NCBI RefSeq assembly: GCF_029784165.1
Contig: NC_073696.1
Coordinates: 157,742,223 to 157,806,222 of the forward strand
DNA length: 64,000 nucleotides
Source of the DNA: Wyeomyia smithii
Taxonomy: Eukaryota; Arthropoda; Insecta; Diptera; Culicidae
Direction: 5' to 3'
Shown here: positions 21,456-31,618 of the stretch, piece by piece
Numbering within the stretch: the first letter of the stretch is position 1
Layout: the number at the start of each line of letters is the position of its first letter
Translations under genes and position numbers: made by a program
The notes under the pieces: generated by a model
Database searches by the model: none
Seen by the model: only the letters and a program-made list of their open reading frames with translations
What the model was told of the DNA's origin: nothing

Positions 21456-22176
21456 TATGGTATATCCCAGATTATGAATTTTTTGAATTTTATGAATTTC
21501 CCACAACTTCAAGATAACTTTCCCAAGACCATAAATTAATAACGAAATCCACCTTTTTCCCATATGTTCCCAAGAAACCTTTTTCCCATATGCTTTCAAG
21601 AAAATCCAAAGCAAAGTATTGCTTTATTTCCCACTCACAAACCATAATTTCCAAACCACTCATGATTCCCACAAGTCCCAAAACGATTAACAAATCCTTT
21701 AAATTTCTCACCAGTCTAAAGTACATGTCCAGCAGTTATTCTGGGTCACGTTCCTTCCCAGCCAATAAATTATTTCCAACCTCACAAGTTGCATAACAAA
21801 GCTAATGCACTTGAGTTGCATAATGCCTTACTGCCACAGTGAGAGTATCCAATGTCACTATCCCATGTCTTGTCCAGACCTATCCCAAGCCCAATGCGAT
21901 GTGCGCATATGGCTGCAAAATAAACAAACAAACTCACAGGCTATTTGCGCCTGCCGCGCACGCCTGTATGTTTGTATGTTATGTATTCAAATTACCAATC
22001 GTAGCGGCGTCATCAAGCTAGCCCACGATTGGATGACAAGTAAATGAGGTAGCTATGTTTTTCTCCCACTAGTTCGTGGTACTAGATTTAAGCAGTAATG
22101 TAGAAGTCCAATGTAAAACAAAAAGGTCTGAATAAAGGTATTCGATGTTTGAACCTCAAAGGAAGAGTTTATTATA
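21456..22176 (+). repeat. Gypsy-1 5' LTR
   Basis: 721 bp, from tatggtatatccc to gagtttattata. It contains poly(A)-signal-like aataaa motifs (ccaataaatt near 21762, tgaataaagg near 22131). Compared with the 3' LTR at 28804-29524, five substitutions and no indels were found by eye. The ends lack the usual TG..CA, but both boundaries are fixed by the target duplication and the primer-binding site. Confidence 0.9.
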
Positions 22177-22191
22177 TGGCGACCGACAGAG
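22177..22191 (+). promoter_or_regulatory. Gypsy-1 primer-binding site
   Basis: tggcgaccgacagag starts immediately after the LTR. A TGGCG start is typical of tRNA primer-binding sites in LTR elements, but I cannot name the tRNA with confidence. Confidence 0.6.
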
Positions 22192-22400
22192 TGATCTGCA
22201 AATTGTCGGATTGCAGAAGTTCGTGGCCGTGAAGTGAAAAGTGAAGCAAATACGGAAAGTGTTAAGTCCTCGAAAATTGAAAAAAAAAAGAGACTTAGTG
22301 ACCTGCTCAGAAATGCAGAGTGAAGAGTGTTGGGACGACGCAGACGCCCCTGCGTATACCCCAAACGTAGACTAGAAGAAAATTATAAAAAAAACGCTAC

Positions 22401-22440
22401 CCCGTATGACGAAGGCACAGAAAAAAGCCTTCTACGCGGG
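22401..22440 (+). other. Possible leader RNA hairpin
   Basis: CCCGTA and GAAGGC on the left can pair with GCCTTC and TACGCGGG on the right, around a loop of acagaaaaaa. It lies between the primer-binding site and the first ORF, where packaging or dimerisation signals occur in retroelements. That function is speculative. Confidence 0.35.
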
Positions 22441-22568
22441 TGAGCGTAAAAGGTGGGAGTTGTTGCGGCAACAATCTGAGTGAAAGTGCAAAAGAACTAA
22501 CATTCGAGAAAATTATAAACAAAATTTTAAAAACTATAGACTAAAAAGTGACACTAAAAATAGTAACG

Positions 22569-22805
22569 ATGGGGAAAACGCAGTCGAAGTCCGCGACGGT
22601 ACATAATGCGGACCCCCAAGTGAAAATCATTAACAATCAGGAGCTGCATAGCGAATCATTGCAGACTCACGAAGTGATGTTATGGGTGATTATGTGTGTA
22701 TCTTTAGTTCAACTATTGCTAACCGCGTATGAAATGTTGAAACGGCGCATTAATAAGCGCGCGCTGAAAATCGCGAAAAGTCTCCACGACATCAGCCACG
22801 TGTAG
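22569..22805 (+). CDS. Small leader protein of Gypsy-1 (myristoylation motif plus one membrane segment)
   Basis: 78 residues starting MGKTQSKSATV. I chose this ATG over the upstream in-frame codons because Gly2 with Ser6-Lys7 fits the N-myristoylation consensus and Gypsy-2 has the same start (MGKSHSKS) at 31619. Residues 13-20 (NADPQVKI) are conserved in Gypsy-2. A single hydrophobic segment lies at about 36-54, followed by a basic segment (KRRINKR) and a helix ending KIAKSLHDI. It lies between the leader and gag, in no overlap with either. It may be a membrane-anchored accessory protein. The 412/mdg1 lineage is known to have short 5' ORFs, but I have not been able to test homology. The function is unknown. 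Confidence 0.65.
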   Translation: MGKTQSKSATVHNADPQVKIINNQELHSESLQTHEVMLWVIMCVSLVQLLLTAYEMLKRRINKRALKIAKSLHDISHV

Positions 22806-22882
22806 TGAACTTTCAAAAGACTTTATGCCACCGAAAGATGGCTGTTAAAAGTGTTTAAATAAACAATAATTAAAAACAGTCA

Positions 22883-22999
22883 TGGGCAACTACCTCGCCT
22901 GAAGAAGGTAAACAGTGCTAAAAAAAAAAAAAAAAATTGAAACATTTTTGATAAAAAACTTAACGGTAGCTACCTCGCCCGAAGCAGGTAAACAGTGTT
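22883..22999 (+). repeat. Two-copy direct repeat in the Gypsy-1 leader
   Basis: 'gcctgaagaaggtaaacagt' near 22896 and 'gcccgaagcaggtaaacagt' near 22977, each preceded by 'ctacctc'. The second lies beyond an A-rich run. Gypsy-2 has an unrelated 20-bp tandem array in the corresponding place. Confidence 0.5.
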
Positions 23000-23323
23000 T
23001 AAAAAATATATATAAAAATAAACCAAACAAACCGTCACCATCAATGGATTCACTAGTGTACAGTTATCGAAATGTTCGCATCAGCAGCAGAGGTCAAGCT
23101 TCATCCCCGATTGTCACCCAGCCTGTACGACAAGACAGCAGCAGTAATGCCAGATAAGTGATACTTGTGTTTGTATAATAAATATAATAATTTAAAATTT
23201 AAAAAAAAACTCTGCTAGAATTTTGTGTTTGCATAATCAATATAATTATTTAAAATTAAAAATCTGTTCATGCTAAAATTTAAGCAAATGATTTTGCATC
23301 ATATCGAATTTAGTTGGTAGTAG

Positions 23324-24848
23324 ATGGAACGGTTGAAAGAGATTGAAGCTTTCATAAACAGAGAATATCTTAATTTATATAAAAATAAAACTAGAGGAAG
23401 AACATTATCGGGCATACAAACCAAAACAATTGAACTTCAGGAATTGTTTACAGAATATAAAATCTTATTACAATCCCTACGGTATAAATCAGAACTGAAA
23501 ACTGGAATGAGGAAGTAGAAGTCTATACTAAATTAAAGGAAACATATAACAAATGCATAAATATTCTGGACAACACCCCAGTGACTCAAAGAGGGTATGA
23601 TAGTGAGCCTGAAGTTACTAATAAAAAACTTCTTCTGAAACCCGACATTAATGATTCGCTTTCAAGAGCAAACAGCGATAATAAATTAGCAACACCGAGT
23701 ACCACTAACTCGTTCTCGAGAACGAACAGTGATATTCACTTAATAAAAAGAAAATTTAAATTAAAAAATTTAGCCAAATTAATCATTTGGCGTAAGCGTG
23801 CTCATACCGCAGTATCAATGGCACTTAATATAAAAACAGCAGCCGAACTGGCTACCTTAATTCCTGCGTATGATGGAAACTCCGGAGGAGTTAAATCCTT
23901 CGTGGACGCAGTAAATTTAGTTAAGACAATAGTACCCGCTGAAAACAAAGCAGCGGCTATTCAAGTTATTTTAACTAAGCTAAGTGGGAAAGCGAGAAAT
24001 CTATTCGCTACAATTCCGGATGATTATGACGGAATTACTCAAGCTTTGATCAGCAATTGCAGTGAGAAAAGTACGTCAGATTCAGCTAAAAGTAATCTGA
24101 ATAACTTAAAGTTAAAATCTCCAAGCGATTTGCAAAATTTTACTAAGCAAGTAGATTCACTTGCTGAAAAATTGACTGAAACCTATATTACCGAAAAAAT
24201 TCCGAGCGAAGTCGCAAAGAAAATGTCTCAAAAAGCTGCTATCCAAACATTGGTAGCGAATGCTTCAAACTCAGAGACAAAAATAATGTTAAAAGTAGGT
24301 AAATTCACCAATCTCCAGGAAGCCATTAATATAATGGTGGAGAATGAAAATGTTACTACGTCAACATCGAACGCAGTGGTACTAAACGCCACGAGTAACA
24401 GAAATAGATATCAAAACAATAACGTGAACAGGATACCGCAGAGGAATAATAATCAAAGAACTAATTTCAACAATCGATATCAACCACGATTCCCACTTAA
24501 TAACTATAGAATCATAGCAATCATAACAACCAATACAATCAACAGCAGAACAATAGAAACTTTAATCGGTTTAATAGAGGTTTTAATCAAAATTACAACC
24601 AAAACCGTCAGTTTAACCCGAATAGAAATTTCGAAGCTGCAAGAATGTTTTTCGCAAGACAGCAAAACATTCCGCAACTACCGAGCAATATTCCGACTCA
24701 ACATCATGAACGCTTAGTTAATCCCTGCTACGCTCAAGTAGCAACGGGATCCAATCAACCAAACAGTCAGCAAAACGCTAATAACCAACAGTTAGCAATA
24801 CCACAAAATGGATTTTCCAATCCAAATTATTTTTTTGGCCAACAGTAA
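23324..24848 (+). pseudogene. Gypsy-1 Gag, two frameshifts
   Basis: It starts at 23324 (MERLKEIEAFINREYLN). The capsid-like core includes 'LIPAYDGNSGGVKSFVDAVN' (near 23860) and helices ending 'KIMLKVGKFTNLQEAI' (near 24290). The C-terminus is rich in Asn, Arg and Gln and has no CCHC knuckle. Frame changes occur near 23500 and near 24500; after the second, the correct frame resumes around 24645 and ends at 24848. Gypsy-2 Gag (32271-33376 and beyond) has the same capsid blocks. Pol lies in the -1 frame relative to the gag end, as expected for a programmed shift. Confidence 0.8.
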
Positions 24849-27800
24849 CAATTGATCCTAGACGTCGACTAACTAGTCAGTTGTTACCAACCGCCACACC
24901 GATATTGACAATTAATTTAAATGCATCAAACTTTATCCAGGTCAAAGTGCACATGACCGGGAATACAATTTGTAATTTAATCATTGATACTGGAGCTGAT
25001 ATATCGTTATTTAAAGCGCGTAATATCAACCCAGATCAATCTGTAAATATTAATAATAAAATAAAATTAGTTGGTATTACAGAAAATAGCGTAGAGACTT
25101 TAGGCTTAGTTAACACCGCACTATGCTTTAACAATAGCCTAGTTTTGAACCATAATTTTCATTTAGTTACGCCCGATTTACCTATTCAAGCGGATGGTAT
25201 TTTAGGACGTGACTTCTTGATTAATTATAAATGTATTGTAGATTATGAATATTGGCTACTTACATTTAACATAGAAAATATACAGATAGCGATACCCATT
25301 GAAGATAATTTAAACGACGGCTTTATGATACCAAGCCGCAGCGAAGTTATCAGAAGAGTCCCACATTTAAGAATCTCAGAAGACATGGTAGTTCATTCTG
25401 AAGAGATTTATCCAGGAGTATTTTGTGGAAACTCCATTATTTCAGCAATAAAACCTTACGTTAAGTTTATAAATACTAATAATGAACCATTGTATATATC
25501 TTATTCTCAATTTAAACCTACGTTAAGTCGTTTAACTGACTATGTTATTCTTAACGTGAATAAAAACAAACGTCAGCATGAAAGAAGATGTGAACAAATT
25601 TTAAATAACATTAACATGGAAAAAATTCCGCAATATGCTAAAGAAAAATTTATGAATTTAATTAATAACTACCAAGATATTTTCTGTTTACCAGAGGAAG
25701 TGGTTACGCAGAATAATTTTTATTCACAGAACATTGTTCTTAATGACAATGTTCCAGTATACATTCCTAATTATAAGACAATTCATGCACAGCATGACGA
25801 GATTGACAAACAGGTGAACAAAATGTTAGAGAGCAACATAATTGAGCCCTCAGTATCTTCATATAACTCTCCAATTTTACTGGTGCCAAAGAAGTCTAAT
25901 GACAATGAAAAAAAATGGCGCTTGGTGGTCGATTTTAGACAACTCAACAAAAAGATTTTAGCGGATAAATTCCTGCTACCGAGAATTGATGACATCTTAG
26001 ATCAACTCGGTAGAGCAAAGTATTTTTCAACTCTAGATCTCATGTCAGGTTTTCATCAAATACCGCTAGACAATGAATCTAGAAAATTCACCGCCTTTTT
26101 AACAAAAAATGGTCATTATCAGTTCACAAGATTACCTTTCGGACTAAATATAAGCCCGAATAGTTTTCAACGAATGATGACAATAGCCATGGCAGGTTTG
26201 ACGCCAGAGTTAGCATTCATTTATATTGATGATATTGTAATAATTGGTTGTTCAGTTAATCATCATCTTTCAAACCTAACTCAAGTTTTTGAACGTTTGA
26301 GATACTATAATCTGAAACTTAATGCACAAAAATGTAATTTTTTCAGTACAGAAGTGACATATTTAGGTCATAAGATTACTGATCAAGGTATGTTACCTGA
26401 TGATTCCAAATTTAAAGCTGTGTTGAATTACCCAGTACCAACAAATGCAGACGAAGTTAGAAGATTCGTTGCATTCTGTAATTATTATAGGAAATTTGTG
26501 CCAAATTTCGCAACGTTGGCATATCCTTTAAATCAGTTGTTAAAGAAAAACACGACGTTCGTTTGGACTGAGAAATGTCAAATTGCATTTGACAGTTTGA
26601 GAAATATTTTAATATCACCAACATTGTTGCAATATCCCGATTTTTCAAAGGAATTTATACTGACGACAGATGCTTCAGACGTTGGATGTGGAGCAGTTCT
26701 GTCTCAACAAACACAAAATGGAAATTTACCAATCGCTTTTGCAAGTAAAGCATTTATTCAAGCAGAGAAAAATAAACCTGTTATTCTGAAAGAATTAACG
26801 GCTATTCATTGGGCCATTAATTATTTCAAGCCTTACTTGTATGGAAGAAAATTCACAGTTCGGACAGATCATAGACCTTTGGTTTATCTGTTTGGAATGA
26901 AAAATCCTACTTCTAAATTGACCAGAATGCGTCTCGATTTGGAAGAATATGACTTCACAATAGAATACATTCCAGGAAAAGGAAATGTAGGAGCAGACGC
27001 GTTGTCTAGAATAATTACAACCTCAGACGAGTTAAAGGATATAAGTATATTAAAAGTAAATACAAGATCTATGACTAGAGAGACTCGAAAGAATAAAATA
27101 AATGATATTATTACGGGTGAACGGGAGTCGACGCCAGAAGAGATTGATCACCTCTCTGCGTACTCGTCTAATAACCCCTCTGAAACAAATAAATTACTTA
27201 AGTTAGAAACAATTGTAGTCGCAAATGAATTAAAGTTTATAATCAAGAAAAATAGTAAAATTGTTGCACAAGTGCATCAACAGTTAAATGACGGAAGTCA
27301 AATTTTAGAATCTGCTCTTCTGAAATTAGAGGATATCATGGTAAAAATGAATCAAGGAAAAATAGCGCTGTCGACTAACGACGAAATATTCAAAATGATT
27401 ACTGTCGAAAATTTCAAAAATATAGCCAATACACTAGTGTATTCTATACAAATTATAATTTATAAACCACCAATGATGGTTACAAAAAAGGAAGTAATAC
27501 AGAAAATATTACACGATTATCATTACACACCTACAGGAGGACACGTAGGCCAACATAGACTATATCTTCAAATAAGGGAAGTTTACAAATGGTATAATAT
27601 GAAAAGATCGATTGCAGAATTCATCAAGGCCTGTGAATTATGCAAACGAAACAAACTCATAAAGCATACAAAAGAAAAACAAATAGTAACTACAACTCCA
27701 TCATTCCCATTTGAAATTATATCAATAGATACAGTTGGTCCGTTACCTAAAAGTAATAATAACAATAGATACGCAGTGACTATTCAATGCGATCTAACAA

Positions 27801-28294
27801 AATACGTTATATTAATACCAGTACCTACCAAAGAAGCAAATGTTATCGCTAAAGCGTTGGTTAATGATTTCATACTAACATATGGAACATTTTTAACTTT
27901 AAGATCCGATCAAGGAACAGAATATAATAATGAAGTCTTTGATCAGATCTGCAAAATATTACATATCAAACAAAAATTTAGTACAGCTTATCATCCTCAG
28001 ACAATCGGAGCGCTCGAGAGAAATCACAGATGTTTAAATGAATACCTGAGATCTTTCGTTAACGAGCATCAATCTGATTGGGATGAATGGTTGAAATTTT
28101 ACGCTTTTAACTACAATACTACTCCACACACAGATCATAGATTTTCTCCACATGAACTTGTTTTTGGAGTTAAAGCTAAATTACCACAAGAAATTTTCAA
28201 ACAAGGAATAGAACCAGTTTACAACTTTGAACAATATAGTAAAGAATTAAAGTATAAAATTCAAAAATCGAACGAAATGCAAAAAATAAATTGA
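24842..28294 (+). CDS. Gypsy-1 Pol (protease, RT, RNase H, integrase)
   Basis: A single frame of about 1,140 residues, open from 24842 in the -1 frame relative to gag. Counting from 24881: aspartic protease 'IIDTGADIS' at about 34-42; RT with 'LDLMSGFHQIPLD', 'LPFGLNISPNSFQRMM' and catalytic 'YIDDIV' near 447; RNase H 'TTDASDVGCGAVLS' near 594 and 'RTDHRPLVYL' near 665; integrase zinc finger H...H...'CELCKRN' at about 880-920; catalytic 'SIDTVGP', 'SDQGTEYNN' and 'ALERNHR' (D, D, E) near 950, 1010 and 1045. It ends at 28294 by a one-base change near 28285; the rest of the integrase is at 28291-28521. Motifs all look intact. Confidence 0.9.
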   Translation, partial: TVTIDPRRRLTSQLLPTATPILTINLNASNFIQVKVHMTGNTICNLIIDTGADISLFKARNINPDQSVNINNKIKLVGITENSVETLGLVNTALCFNNSLVLNHNFHLVTPDLPIQADGILGRDFLINYKCIVDYEYWLLTFNIENIQIAIPIEDNLNDGFMIPSRSEVIRRVPHLRISEDMVVHSEEIYPGVFCGNSIISAIKPYVKFINTNNEPLYISYSQFKPTLSRLTDYVILNVNKNKRQHERRCEQILNNINMEKIPQYAKEKFMNLINNYQDIFCLPEEVVTQNNFYSQNIVLNDNVPVYIPNYKTIHAQHDEIDKQVNKMLESNIIEPSVSSYNSPILLVPKKSNDNEKKWRLVVDFRQLNKKILADKFLLPRIDDILDQLGRAKYFSTLDLMSGFHQIPLDNESRKFTAFLTKNGHYQFTRLPFGLNISPNSFQRMMTIAMAGLTPELAFIYIDDIVIIGCSVNHHLSNLTQVFERLRYYNLKLNAQKCNFFSTEVTYLGHKITDQGMLPDDSKFKAVLNYPVPTNADEVRRFVAFCNYYRKFVPNFATLAYPLNQLLKKNTTFVWTEKCQIAFDSLRNILISPTLLQYPDFSKEFILTTDASDVGCGAVLSQQTQNGNLPIAFASKAFIQAEKNKPVILKELTAIHWAINYFKPYLYGRKFTVRTDHRPLVYLFGMKNPTSKLTRMRLDLEEYDFTIEYIPGKGNVGADALSRIITTSDELKDISILKVNTRSMTRETRKNKINDIITGERESTPEEIDHLSAYSSNNPSETNKLLKLETIVVANELKFIIKKNSKIVAQVHQQLNDGSQILESALLKLEDIMVKMNQGKIALSTNDEIFKMITVENFKNIANTLVYSIQIIIYKPPMMVTKKEVIQKILHDYHYTPTGGHVGQHRLYLQIREVYKWYNMKRSIAEFIKACELCKRNKLIKHTKEKQIVTTTPSFPFEIISIDTVGPLPKSNNNNRYAVTIQCDLTKYVILIPVPTKEANVIAKALVNDFILTYGTFLTLRSDQGTEYNNEVFDQICKILHIKQKFSTAYHPQTIGALERNHRCLNEYLRSFVNEHQSDWDEWLKFYAFNYNTTPHTDHRFSPHELVFGVKAKLPQEIFKQGIEPVYNFEQYSKELKYKIQKSNEMQKIN

Positions 28295-28521
28295 TTGAAC
28301 AGAAAGTAAAACGAACAATTTCAACAGAAATAGGTACAAACCCGATCCAATTTAAAATTAATGATACGGTTTATCTAAAAATTGAAAACAGAAGAAAACT
28401 GGATCCATTTTATGAAGGTCCATATATAGTAGAAGAACTTTTAGATCCAAATTGCAAAATAAAAAACATTAATTCAAACCATTCAATACTAGTTCACAAA
28501 AACCGTTTAATAAAAACTTAA
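28291..28521 (+). pseudogene. Gypsy-1 integrase C-terminal end, out of frame
   Basis: It continues Pol after an A-run frameshift ('caaaaaataaattg'). It contains the small beta-barrel segment typical of Ty3/gypsy integrase ends ('NDTVYLKIENRRKLDPFYEGPY') and ends 'LVHKNRLIKT'. Gypsy-2 has the same region at 56285-56434 plus 56683-56790. Confidence 0.8.
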
Positions 28522-28789
28522 ATTTCATATTACATTTCAAATCACATGTATTCAAATATTTCCAAGATATTATATACTCAGATAGCATATAAAAATCAAA
28601 ATCATTTTCATGTATTTTAATTCAAATAAGTAATCAAACGATGTCGAAAGCACAGTATTAATGATCATTCAATGTAATAAAATTCAAATACCGTTTATAA
28701 GAGAAAACATAGCACATCTTATTTTTCAATTTACTCCAAAGTGTTGACAACAATAAATGGTTTCATTTCAATTTCACCATTTATGTTCT

Positions 28790-28803
28790 TCTTGGAGGGA
28801 TGG
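28790..28803 (+). promoter_or_regulatory. Gypsy-1 polypurine tract
   Basis: cttggagggatgg lies immediately before the 3' LTR. It is the expected site for priming plus-strand DNA synthesis. Confidence 0.6.
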
Positions 28804-29524
28804 TATGGTATATCCCAGATTATGAATTTTTTGAATTTTATGAATTTCCCACAACTTCAAGATAACTTTCCCAAGACCATAAATTAATAACGAAATCCAC
28901 CTTTTTCCCATATGTTCCCAAGAAACCTTTTTCCCATATGCTTTCAAGAAAAGCCAAAGCAAAGTATTGCTTTATTTCCCACTCACAAACCATAATTTCC
29001 AAACCACTCATGATTCCCACAAGTCCCAAAACGATTAACAAATCCTTTAATTTTCTCACCAGTCTAAAGTACATGTCCAGCAGTTATTCTGGGTCACGTT
29101 CCTTCCCAGCCAATAAATTATTTCCAACCTCACAAGTTGCATAACTAAGCTAATGCACTTGAGTTGCATAATGCCTTACTGCCACAGTGAGAGTATCCAA
29201 TGTCACTATCCCATGTCTTGTCCAGACCTATCCCAAGCCCAATGCGATGTGCGCATATGGCTGCAAAATAAACAAACAAACTCACAGGCTATTTGCGCCT
29301 GCCGCGCACGCCTGTATGTTTGTATGTTATGTATTCAAATTACCAATCGTAGCGGCGTCATCAAGCTAGCCCACGATTGGATGACAAGTAAATGAGGTAG
29401 CTATGTTTTTCTCCCACTAGTTCGTAGTACTAGATTTAAGCAGTAATGTAGAAGTCCGATGTAAAACAAAAAGGTCTGAATAAAGGTATTCGATGTTTGA
29501 ACCTCAAAGGAAGAGTTTATTATA
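28804..29524 (+). repeat. Gypsy-1 3' LTR
   Basis: 721 bp, same ends as the 5' LTR with five substitutions. The minus- and plus-strand frames inside are LTR by-products and occur in both copies. Confidence 0.9.
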
Positions 29525-29529
29525 GTACA
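29525..29529. repeat. Target-site duplication of Gypsy-1, right copy
   Basis: gtaca, matching 21451-21455. Confidence 0.8.
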
Positions 29530-29645
29530 GGACTTGGCAAAAGGGAGAGCACAGGGGAAGGTAGGGGTGAGCTGATGGGAGAAATTTCAATTTCTTCCCC
29601 GTTTGTTTCCACCTCCAAGAAAAGTTGCACCTGCATGTCGTCCAT
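29525..29645 (-). pseudogene. LOA-B ORF1, N-terminal exon-like piece beyond Gypsy-1
   Basis: The minus-strand ATG at 29645 gives MDDMQVQLFLEVETNG followed by a Ser/Pro-rich stretch that runs into the right target duplication of Gypsy-1. LOA-C carries the same N-terminus uninterrupted at 47566, which confirms the join across Gypsy-1. Confidence 0.8.
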
Positions 29646-30329
29646 TTTGCGGGAGCGTTACGCTCTACCGCACACAAACGATAAATATTCGAATATGGGA
29701 GGGGGGGGGGGTTCAAGTAGTTGATATTAAATTTTAAAAACAATTTTTCAATCTACAATGGATCAAATAAAAAAAAAGACAGTTAATAAGTTATTAATAA
29801 TAATTGAAGTAATAATAATAATAATAACAATAATAATAATATCAATAATAATATTAATAATAATATTATAACATAGTAATAATATTGATAATTATAGTAA
29901 AAATTCTAAATGTAATACTTCACCGAACGTCTAAGTCACGACCTCACGGCTGATAGTTGGATTAATCGAGTGTCTCCGCAGAACAAACAATGACGATCCA
30001 GCTTCGTGTTGTGACACAGTGGCCGTATCTTACACGCGACCTTGTAGATGCCACTTGTAGTTGACTTCCACTCGCTCGATCGTATGGTGGTCCGTGCTGC
30101 TGGCGGGGTAACAGCGGTGCGGGAGAATTATTCTTGCTGATATATCAGCTGCGTATCGAATCACTGGCGGGGTAGCCTGCCCCTACCAGTGTGCAGATGT
30201 TTCTGCCGATATACAACAGGCTATTGTTATCGCGCAACACAAGAACTAATCGACAAAAAAACAACCGTACGATAACTCGTGTATTGTTATTTTGCGAACT
30301 CAAACGGAGATAAACAATTTGCATCTGAG
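29646..30329 (-). promoter_or_regulatory. LOA-B 5' leader with TAA/ATT tract
   Basis: Noncoding leader matching 46753-47565 of LOA-C on the other strand. It includes a poly(G) run at 29700-29712 (poly(C) in element orientation) and an imperfect AAT repeat at about 29790-29880. LOA-C has the same two tracts in the same order, so they belong to the element. Confidence 0.65.
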
Positions 30330-30341
30330 ACGAATATATAT
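30330..30341. repeat. Target-site duplication of LOA-B, right copy
   Basis: acgaatatatat, matching 16183-16194. Confidence 0.65.
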
Positions 30342-30637
30342 ATAAGTAAGGAAAGGGGACTAAACGTAAGTAACATGCATCATCATCTAAATGTACAAAA
30401 CCTACACAAATTATTACTAAATCATGCAACTACAACTATGGCATGCACTTATAACTATAGACAAAAACCATTCACAACCTAGAAACTAATTAAAACTATT
30501 ATGTACAATTGTAAACTATTTACAGGAAAATTATAATATCTCATATAATCCTAAATCATCCGGGTTTTGATATCCATAATAACGGACGAAACCCCCCTCC
30601 GTTGTTGCCTATTTGCAACATTTTATAATTTTCGTTT
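30342..30637 (+). other. Leader of the BEL/Pao element (inferred)
   Basis: AT-rich noncoding DNA between the LOA-B insertion and BEL gag. By position it should hold the end of the BEL 5' LTR, its primer-binding site and its leader. No LTR boundary can be proved because no 3' LTR is present. Confidence 0.3.
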
Positions 30638-31144
30638 ATGCGAGCGAGGCGAATCATGTCTTATAATACTCGGAGTAAATCAAAATCCGACAGGCTGTCA
30701 AACAGTGGTAACGTGGTTGATGAGGGTGGTGTGGCTGAGGTGGTCACAGTAGATGAAACGAAGAGCTACATGTCCGGTGATGGTGGTAACCAGGAACATT
30801 CTTGTCAGGAATGTTACAATCCTGATGCTACGGGTTTAATACAATGTGGTGAGTGCGGAAAAAAGAGCCACAGTGCGTGAGTAGAGTTTCCTCCAGAGGC
30901 GGATAATCAAGGTTGGGCTTGTCGAAGTTGCCAATCTAACAAGCAAGACCAACCTCATAACTGACTCAGAGGACTGGTCAGCTTGGAGGTTAAAAGCATT
31001 GAAAATCGGATGCAGAACTCTAATCAACAGAAGCAGCGCATTCCGAAGGTGGTGATAGTCCCGGTCGGTACAGAAGCTTGTTCCGAGAGGCACGCGGAGT
31101 CGACATCTTCCAAAGCGTCAATTCAGTCCCGACTAAAATTACAG
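30638..31144 (+). pseudogene. BEL/Pao Gag, N-terminal part with PHD-like finger, broken
   Basis: In-frame ATGs lie at 30638 and 30656 (MSYNTRSKSKSDRL). A Cys/His cluster follows: 'CQEC...CGECGKKSH' then 'WACRSC', which is the C4HC3 spacing of a PHD finger. The expected Cys after the His is a TGA stop here (near 30878), and a second stop lies near 30962. Downstream sequence ends 'SRLKLQ' exactly at the Gypsy-2 insertion and resumes 'LMQLEEKRAHEE' after 57393. The finger might bind chromatin and steer integration, but this is inferred from the motif only. Confidence 0.65.
31141..31144. repeat. Target-site duplication of Gypsy-2, left copy
   Basis: acag, repeated at 57390-57393. Joining the flanks across one copy restores the BEL Gag frame (RLKLQ-LMQLEE). 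Confidence 0.75.
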
Positions 31145-31525
31145 TGTGACATGTGCATTCCACATGTCATTAACTTCACTAACATTAACTTACTTTCAGC
31201 AGACCACACCAGTGGAAAACATGCTGATAAGGTCAATTCTATCCGGCATCGAACCTTCAGTTTAATGCCTGGAATTTGGAGCGACACAAAAAAAACAGAA
31301 GTGTCGCATTTCTGATTGACTGAACCATGCTGTTACCAAGAGTACAGTCATGAAGTTTCAGTGAATATATCTTTCTCTCTTTCGCATGTACACGATCATC
31401 GATTATGTGATCGTGTACATAGCATACATAGATATCGGTGCTTCAAATGTCTCCAGTAGGAGACTTGTAAGAACTTTAGGAAAAATAAAGCATTCATTCT
31501 CCTCAAAATCGTCTCTGGTGTAACT
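31145..31525 (+). repeat. Gypsy-2 5' LTR (3' end lost or diverged)
   Basis: It starts tgtgacatgtgc and matches 56960-57340 with about seven substitutions by eye. After 'gtgtaact' the two LTRs diverge. The 3' LTR continues 49 bp to a proper '...gtaaca' end beside the target duplication, so the end of this LTR, and probably the primer-binding site, has been lost or replaced. It contains a perfect 'acacgatcat...atgatcgtgt'-type inverted repeat near 31389-31419. Confidence 0.8.
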
Positions 31526-31618
31526 GTAATTTTTTTTCTCGCAAAACGTGCGTCTAAGGCCCGGGGGAATCTCCCCGATGAAAAAAGTGTTGAGTGCTTT
31601 CCTGTTAAAGTGTTAAAC

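Larger units (their letters stand above)
21456..29524 (+). mobile_element. Gypsy-1: Ty3/gypsy LTR retrotransposon, nearly intact
   Basis: This is an 8,069-bp element with two 721-bp LTRs differing at five sites by my count. It has a primer-binding site directly after the 5' LTR, a short leader ORF, gag, pol (protease, RT, RNase H, integrase) and a polypurine tract. There is no env. Domain order RT-RNase H-integrase defines Ty3/gypsy. The Gag without zinc knuckles and the short 5' ORF suggest the mdg1/412 side of the group (inference). A few one-base frameshifts inactivate this copy, but the LTR identity marks it as recent. Confidence 0.92.
16195..30329 (-). mobile_element. LOA-B: LOA/I-group retrotransposon, split by Gypsy-1
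   Basis: On the minus strand it has a 5' leader (29646-30329), ORF1 (29645 to 20184, split by Gypsy-1 at 21456-29524), ORF2 (20191 to 16509) and a 3' UTR (16195-16508). Without Gypsy-1 it is about 6.06 kb. It is the best-preserved LOA copy here: ORF2 has a single one-base frameshift. It belongs to the same subfamily as LOA-C ('cactagctcgtagtcggccg' in the 3' UTR), distinct from LOA-A and LOA-D. Confidence 0.85.

Noticed and set aside
21342..22047. Several 60-90 residue frames in the Gypsy-1 LTR, repeated near 28774-29395
   Set aside because: They occur identically in both LTRs, overlap on both strands and match no protein; LTR regulatory sequence explains them.
24881..28521. Search for an envelope gene in Gypsy-1
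   Set aside because: Pol ends near 28521 and only about 280 bp of noncoding DNA remain before the 3' LTR; no third ORF is present.
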